DNA of 64,000 nt from Moringa oleifera. Lineage: Eukaryota; Streptophyta; Magnoliopsida; Brassicales; Moringaceae. Numbering within the stretch: the stretch's first letter is position 1; every line of letters starts with the position of its first letter. This document shows, one piece after another, positions 57,301-64,000 of this stretch. Under the pieces are notes generated by a model. It saw nothing but the letters and a program-made list of their open reading frames with translations, had not been told where the DNA came from and made no database searches. Location: assembly GCA_021397835.1 (NCBI GenBank), contig JAJFZO010000230.1, positions 6,008,001 to 6,072,000 on the forward strand, in the 5' to 3' direction. A program made the translations under genes and the position numbers.

Positions 57301-59683
57301 ATTAAATATTTATAATTAATTTTCAGTTATTACTCATATTTATAGAATATATCTTATGATCATAATTTTTTAAGCGAATAGATAATAAAATATAATTAAA
57401 AAAATTAAGAAGAGTTTTAACCTAAAAATTTAAAAAATATATATGTATCAATTAATTATTATACAATTTAAATTTGTACTACTTATGGGATTATATTATT
57501 ACTTTTCAGTATCAAAACATTTTAAAATAAATCAAGATTAATTTTAATTCTATCATATGTTACACCAAATATATCATAGTATTAATATAATCCCTATCAA
57601 ATCCAATCCAATCCAATTCCATCCCATCCCATCGTAATAATCCAATCTTATCCCGTGTTTCGAATACATGGCTTCATACCCTTCTGTAAATAAAGAGGAC
57701 TTTGTAGAGTTTATAGATGTCCTCACTTTTAGATAGGAGCTAAATCATTCATATATATATGGGAGGCACCCCTTTGGTGCCTTATAGATAATATATAGTA
57801 TTTTGTTTCTGACTAAAAACAATTACAGAGTAACAAAGGTAAATCCTGTAAAATTCACATGAAACATTTTTAACTACAGAAGATGTTGATATGCATCCTA
57901 GAACTCTCCATAATGATTCCAAAAGATGTTGTCACAACATTTCAATATCAACCTGTCCTCGTCTCACTGTGTTCTATTAAACGCCAAGTATGTTTCACAA
58001 ATATTTTCTATTCACATAAGCAGGCAGCAATATGATAATCCAATGATCCCACAATCAAATGACTGCAAACTGTAATTTGACAAAGTAATGTTATAAATAA
58101 AATTGTGATTCACTAACCAGGAAGCCTCCCTTCTTCAGGGCACTGGTCAGGCCCTGACGCATCTACTCTCCCATACTTCATTGGGATTTTGGGACCCCCA
58201 GCCTCCTGAAATTTCAAAAAAATTTCAGTAGAATCTTTAACCAATACAAGAAAATAATTTCACTCACATCAATTCAAGAACTAAGGTGAAAAAAAGGACC
58301 TCCACTGCCATAGCGCTGGCTAACTGGAATAAGTCTGCATATGTGACACCCGAATACTTGTCTTTGATAGGCTGAATAAGTTTTAATGCATTTACAAGAC
58401 CTGAAAAACCAGCTTAGGAAGCTACAACACAATCAACCAAACCGCACAAAGCACAAAGTCAAGTCATTACCAGCATTTGCTGCATGTTTTAGCTCAATTT
58501 CAAATCTAAGGCTTCCATTAGCTCCACCCCTCTGTGGCCATTCCTCAATGTTCTTGTTATATGTACCAGCATCATGCCATCCCAGTCGAACCTGTACCAC
58601 AAAAGTTACTAGTTCAATGACGAAGGGAAAAGTTATCAGCCTGCCTTGAGTTTCTAAGTCATCTTAGAGTAAACAGCAGTAAAATAGATGCCCAACGTGC
58701 AACTCTAACCAGTAGGAGCATGAAGAAGAATAAGACAGTAAATCGATCTTTTATTTTTGTTTTATTTTTCTAAGAAAGGGAACTATGTAAACAAAAATCG
58801 GTCCAGGAGTTCCAAAGTTGCTATTTCAAGCAATCAAAGCCAGTAAAACTATAATTTCTATCAATTCAAAGAGCAAAGATCATTTAACTAAACAGGTTTT
58901 ACATTAAGGCAATAGTTGAAGATAAAATGTCAAACAAAAGATGACTATGGGCGAGCTGAAATTTTAAATCAACAAAACTGAACTCACAACATACGCATCT
59001 AAAAAGTATATATAAGGCTGGAAAATATTGACCTACAAAGCAATAGCTAGTAGCTCAAATTCAGCTAAAAGCACATACATATGCATATATAAGTATGAAA
59101 TGACAAAATATACCAGAATAGGATGACAAGACTTTGTCTTAAGAAGTTCTTTAATTTCTTCCCTGGCACTCTTCAACTGATCAGGATCAGAAGCTGCACA
59201 TTTCGGAGCAGCCACCGTGGTAAAGCCTCCATTCACTACATTAAGTGGCGATCTCTTCTAAAATCACCAGATACAAGAACAAGCAAATCGGTAAATTACA
59301 AATGCACATGTCATAGTAACAATCTACATTCACATACAAAAACAGATAAAAGTATAAGCATAAATATGCATATCGTATGTGCGTGCGTACATATACAGAT
59401 ACGTAAATGAATGTATACAGAGAGAAAAGAGAAATGAAACCTGGTTGGGAGACAGATGAGAAATAAGAGGAGACCAGCGGAGGCATCCCAGAGAGGAGAG
59501 AGAAGATGAAGCGGTGTAGAGAGAGGAACAACAGGAGAAGGAAGAAAGAGAAAGTCTGGCTCTAGAGACGGAGGAGCAGAGTACGCGAGAAGTGGCGGCG
59601 CTGCCGAGAGAAGAAGCCATTGGTGGTTGTTGTGATGATAGCGATGGTTGAATGCTGAGTGTCAGTGACAGAGTCGCTGCCAT
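51330..59683 (-). CDS. APX: Chloroplast L-ascorbate peroxidase, thylakoid-bound form, 12 exons
   Basis: Exons in transcript order: 59683-59441, 59257-59114, 58591-58471, 58400-58300, 58205-58118, 54964-54897, 54793-54707, 53686-53612, 53477-53400, 52626-52522, 51870-51796 and 51494-51330; 449 residues. The enzyme uses ascorbate to reduce hydrogen peroxide in the chloroplast. A Ser-rich transit peptide covers roughly the first 75-100 residues. Catalytic distal residues are in [12 protein letters not shown] (Arg131, Trp134, His135). The proximal heme ligand is His264 in [18 protein letters not shown], with Trp296 and Asp304 in GGQSWT and FDNSYF. The last exon encodes a membrane segment ([19 protein letters not shown]), so this form is tAPX. 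An alternative terminal exon would instead give stromal APX. Intron 5 is 3.15 kb and contains transposon debris. An internal ATG at 59620 is a less likely start. Confidence 0.96.
51524..51649 (-). other. Alternative terminal exon predicted to give the stromal APX isoform
   Basis: Within the last intron, a pyrimidine-rich tract ends in GATTTGCTGCAG, followed at 51649 by GATTAAAAATAC. Joining exon 11 (ending YSSEK at 51796) here adds Asp and then TAA, giving a 396-residue protein without the membrane anchor. A canonical AATAAA follows at 51529-51524, before the tAPX-specific exon. This mirrors the alternative 3' splicing described for spinach and pumpkin chloroplast APX genes. No transcript was available to confirm it. 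Confidence 0.65.
55860..56800 (+). mobile_element. Decayed LINE (non-LTR retrotransposon) 3' fragment
   Basis: Plus-strand reading frames show the end of a plant L1-type reverse transcriptase protein: [33 protein letters not shown] and FWRFMVEQE, with a stop where the family has Trp. These are followed by zf-RVT-like pieces ([45 protein letters not shown]). Frames shift and stops interrupt it, so it is inactive. The 5' part (endonuclease, catalytic RT) is missing. It lies antisense in APX intron 5. Confidence 0.85.
56893..57672. mobile_element. Possible MITE-like foldback element
   Basis: The left end contains GGACGGGGATAGGATAAT and the right end contains AATCTTATCCCGTGTTT, which are partly complementary. 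Repeated GGGATAAG/TTATCCC words lie just inside the left arm and GATTGG/CCAATC words at the right arm, around a very AT-rich core. No coding capacity is present. Exact termini and target duplications could not be fixed. Confidence 0.4.
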
Positions 59684-62600
59684 TTGGATCCTCTCCTTTT
59701 GTTTCGGATTGGATTAAAGGCAAGGCCCAACGGCACACACGCGCCCCTCTTTTACGCCTTGTTTGGGACTCGGCTTTATATTGCACTCACTGCTGTTTTA
59801 GTGTGTCCCCATGGAATCTCCAAAAGCCAGCTCTTTGTCCCACTTTGTTTGTTTCAATTTATACATTGGGCCTAAGAGCCTTGTTAGGCTTTAATTGTTT
59901 GTTTATTTAGTTTTGGTATCACTTTTTGTTCACACTCGCTGTTATTTTAATGTTTAAAAAATATATATAAATTAAATTAAATAAATATTAAAAATAAAAT
60001 CATGAATCATATTTGACAATATATTTAAATTTTGATGCATCCATTTGATTAATCATATATTTAATTTTTTAATTTGATATAAATTAAATTTTAACTCAAA
60101 TAATTATAAATTAGATTTTTATTATTGAAATATTTAGAAAATAACTCAAATAAATTTTACACTTGTCATTGAGAGTCAAATAATTTTTGAATTATGAGTT
60201 AATTTTTATAAATTTTTCAAAATTTTCGTAATGTAGAATTTAATATATATTTAAAATTTTTTTGCCATGATAATTTTAATACTTTTAAAAAAATTTAAAC
60301 CTTTAATTTTTTAAATATTTTGATAATGTTTGAATTGAACTAAATTAAAAAGTGTAAAATAAAAAATAATTCAAAGTTTTTTATTTATTTTATTAATACT
60401 TTTTAAAATATTTTTGCAAACATATTATAAATCAAAATAAAAAATAATAATAATAATAATAAGTCAATAGCCAAATTGAAATCACCAACCCAAGCATGCC
60501 GCTATCTAAAGTTTTGCTTTGTGGTCAACAAATAGCCAAATTATAAGACAATAGTCAAAAGTTGATAGATGAACTGAATACTATACCATATCTAATGTTA
60601 TCATAAAGTTATGAGTCAAATAAGACTACATTCATGCCTTGAAGGTTTTTCTTCTACTCCAAGCAAAGGAATATTGGAATATAGGCACCTTGTTCACATT
60701 GATAGTGCCATATTGGGGTTAGTTGTGTCGGGCCAAGTCAGCCTAATTGTGATCTCTTATAAAACATTAGGACATCACATGATCAAAGTCAAATATCAAT
60801 ATCACTAAGATTTAGTGCTAGCAGAACATGAGCAAGTAAGCATTTTACATGTTAAATGTGTCAAGGTAGTTTCTAGAACGATATTTTGATGAATTTCGCT
60901 TTTATTATTGATTATTTTAATCAACTATTGACATAAATGATTTTTGGATAAATATAAAAATATATAAGTAAATTCACTTTTTTAATTTAAATCATGATGT
61001 ATTAATTAGATTTAATTATATATATATGTATATATTTTTAATTTTATGTAAAGTAAATCTCAATTCAAATATTTTACAAAAATTAAAAATACTTTTGTTG
61101 TTGAAATGTTTTTAAAATGATTTAAATAATTTTTTATAAATTATTATTTTTATGAATTTTTAAATTTTTTGATAACATAATTTAAATATATCTTTAGTAT
61201 TAAAGAACTTTTAAAATTTATTATAATAACAGTAGCTTAGTTTTTTATTTTTTAAAAAAATTAATAATCAAAATTTATTATGTAAATTTTTTAATTAAAT
61301 TCTTAAAATTTTTAATTTCCAATAGAATTTAAACTAAAACAAATTAAAACATGAATCTATAATTAATTTAGTTAACACTTTGAAGTATAAAATAAAATAT
61401 AGATATAATTTAATTTTTTTGATATTTTTTATATTTTTCACATATTAATAATTAAAAAGAAGTGATATTAAACAAATTGGTATTCATAAACATAAGATCT
61501 GTTTTCCCCAAATTTATCATGTAAGATGCTTAAATGAAAAGACCATTGCAGGCTTGCAGCATGTGTGAAAACATTTTAACAACTGCTTTATATTTTTTTT
61601 AATTTTCATAACCTCGATATATATTATAATATATTTTATTTGTTTGACAAGATATAAGGCAATCTCTTAAAATTTAAAATCTGTTTTAAAATCTTAATAT
61701 GAACTGATATATAAGGTTTTTGATTTTTATATTTTATAAAATATATTTAAAAGTCATTAAAAACAAAATAAAAAAATTTATGACAACTAAAATTTTAAAA
61801 TAATTAATATTTATAATATAATATGAGTTAAAATAATATGATATCAATATTTTCTCAACAAAACCATACATCAATAATGTTGATAATCCACCTCAAAATT
61901 TGGTAAATAAGCCCTTTATGACAACGTTAAATCATAATATTTTTTTAATAAAAAAAAAGTAGGTATTATAAGTTGATTATATTGAATTACAAAAGAAAAG
62001 CAAAATCAGCCCAAGAGCCCAAAGCTGGAAAAGGTCATCTCAGCCCATGGCCCCATTAATCATTATCCAGCCCATGGCTCCATTAATCATTATCCAGCCC
62101 ATGGATCCAATCATCCCTTACCATATCTTTGTACCAAATAATAACAATAATAATAATAGATACAACAATAAAAATAGATATCAAAATAAAATTAGGTACT
62201 ATTCGTATTTTTAATTAATTTTCTCTATTTTTTGACTTAATTTTACTAATGAAATTTGATTTTTTTAAAATTGAATTTTATTTTAATTTTTAAAATAAAT
62301 ATTTTATAAAACAAATTCTAATTTAAAAATTATTAATAAAAGTAAAGGAATATTCAACTGTTGTGTCAAAAATTTTTTTTATGAATTTTAAAAATTTAAA
62401 TGGTGCAAATTTTTTAAAAATAATTTCATTTTTTAAAAAATCATTTTTATGATTATAATTTAAATAGGTATTTATATTCATGAAAAATAAAAATAAAATT
62501 TATTTTGCAAAATCTCTAAATTATATAGGTTTTGTTAAATAAATAAATAAAAATGATGATCGATTTGAATTAAATAAATATTTTATATATAAATTAGTAA

Positions 62601-64000
62601 AAACACTATGAGATTTGATTAAAAATTTTGAATAATCAGAATTTATTTTAATACCTATCACACGATAAAATAAAGAAGAAAAAAAAAAGAAAGAAAAAGA
62701 AAACTTTATATAAAGCAGCCAAGGTCCCCAAGTGAATGTGATGCAAGAAAGATCATGTGAAGTTGTCCTTACTTTATACTGAAAGTAAGTTGAAAGCTGG
62801 AAATGTAAGATTTATTACAATTCTCGTGATAAGAAACCTTTAAATCATGTAATTCACTCTGAAAAAGTTAGTATTCAAAATTAGATATAAAGGAAAAAAG
62901 AAACGCTCAAATTAAAGGAAAATATTTAAATTTGTTATTCATTATAAATTTCTTAATAAAACTTTGAGATATATTAGATATTTAGATTAAGATGCAGAAT
63001 TGCAGACTTAGTCAATGGCTGGGACAGTGGACCACCTTACTCTTGACCCGTTTAGGAGATAAGATTTTCTGTAGTGAAGCAAGTTCCCCTCAATGGTCCC
63101 AGGCTTAAAATCATTTAGACTGTATCATCATTATTGAGATATATGGATTCTTCCCAATGAATTATATTTGTTTTCTAAATTGAAGTTTTAAAATATTAAT
63201 AGTTTTAATTATATTTTAAACAATTAAATATAGTTTTTTTTAAATTATTAAAAATTATAAAATTATTTAATATTATACATATTTAATAGATTTATAATAT
63301 TAAAGGTTTACAAAAATTTTAAAAAACAATTATTGGGTAAAATAATTAAATTTTAAAATTAAAACAGAATCTTAAATTTTATTTAAGTTATTTTTTAATT
63401 ATTTTAATAATAAAATAACATTTTATAATTATTTAAGTCAATATTACACTTAAACTAAATTAAAATGTTAAAAATATAACTAAATGAATCCATTACTTCA
63501 AAAAGTATTAATATATAATTTTTAAAAAAATTATTTAAATTTATTAATAAAAAATCATTTATATATAATAATTAATATTAAAAAATATACTATGTTACAT
63601 CAAACAATATATATGTTTTCAACTTACACCCCGAAACTTCCAAGCCAACAATATTAAATTTTTAAAAAATAAAAACATGAAGAGTTTAAATATTTCAGTA
63701 ATGTCGTCCCTATCAAACATCAATTAAAAGTCATTTAAATTGCTTAAACAACTTTTTATCCCTAAGAAAAAAAAAAAAAAAGGAAGCCAAGCCAATACTA
63801 AGGTTGCGTAATCTATTTCTACACTATGAATTAAGATGAAAAGGATCTTCTGGATTTTTATGTTAAGACTTATGATTTTGTGATAGGTTTTCATTAGGTA
63901 GGTGGTAGAGCACCAAACTTTTAAGCATAACTATTCAAACTGATGAAACTAAAAAAATCAAAACGTTATCATCAGTATTTAACCAAACATGTTAGTAAAA
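59684..64000. other. APX promoter region then AT-rich intergenic DNA
   Basis: About 59684-59930 is the leader and promoter of the APX gene. Beyond it lies AT-rich DNA with dispersed repeat fragments (60000-60380, 60960-61330), GC-richer patches at about 60480-60840, 61990-62140 and 62990-63130, and A-rich tracts at 62670-62700 and 63768-63781. No gene is supported. Confidence 0.55.
62041..62112. repeat. 27-bp tandem repeat, about 2.6 copies
   Basis: CAGCCCATGG.(C/T)CCATTAATC-type units start at 62041, 62068 and 62095. The first two are identical except for one base, and the third diverges after CAGCCCATGG. Confidence 0.9.

Larger units (their letters stand above)
54965..58117 (-). other. Intron 5 of the APX gene (3.15 kb), carrying transposon debris
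   Basis: Splice sites and protein continuity (EEGRLP to [11 protein letters not shown]) define it. It contains a LINE remnant, a probable foldback element, and a short tandem repeat near 55640-55705 (CAACA.CATATG.CTTTTTTTTT.AACAGTAA units). Confidence 0.85.

Noticed and set aside
63889..63948. tRNA-like sequence: D-arm-like GGTGGTAGAGCACC, CTTTTAA loop, TTCAAACT, and 7-bp pairing ends
   Set aside because: Only about 60 bases between the putative acceptor strands, and the anticodon and T stems do not pair. At best a very degraded tRNA-Lys-like relic.

Overview
The window is nuclear DNA from a flowering plant, almost certainly a eudicot. Genes are split by many GT..AG introns, intergenic DNA is extremely AT-rich, CT/GA microsatellites sit in leaders and introns, and every recognisable protein belongs to a plant family, including two plastid precursors and a type-A cytokinin response regulator. 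I could not fix the species. No prokaryotic, viral or CRISPR-like system was found.

Six protein-coding genes could be assembled exon by exon, each with a consistent reading frame. They are: an ILR1-like amidohydrolase of the ILL6 type (+, 1839-6294); plastid delta-aminolevulinic acid dehydratase HEMB (-, 7303-12516); a type-A response regulator of the ARR8/ARR9 type (+, 21028-23215); an ER protein disulfide isomerase ending in KDEL (-, 24569-29341); a DUF630/DUF632 protein starting MGCGGSK (-, 34161-38975); and a chloroplast ascorbate peroxidase with a thylakoid anchor (-, 51330-59683).

The six genes lie in two compact clusters separated by AT-rich deserts: roughly 1-1600, 12.9-20.6 kb, 29.8-34.1 kb, 39.0-48.8 kb and 59.7-64.0 kb. 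The deserts hold decayed repeats, a minisatellite and occasional GC-richer patches, with no convincing gene. The largest peroxidase intron contains a dead LINE fragment and a probable foldback element. The genes do not form one pathway. They touch jasmonate/auxin conjugate turnover, tetrapyrrole synthesis, cytokinin signalling, ER protein folding, an uncharacterised or nitrate-related regulator, and chloroplast peroxide removal. The gene order matches what I remember of Arabidopsis chromosome 1 neighbourhoods.

The most interesting observation is that the peroxidase gene carries a second, well-formed splice acceptor inside its last intron. Using it adds a single Asp and a stop codon, followed by a canonical AATAAA, so one gene is predicted to make both stromal and thylakoid-bound enzyme. 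Second, the disulfide isomerase promoter has an exact ER stress response element and an upstream UPR element.
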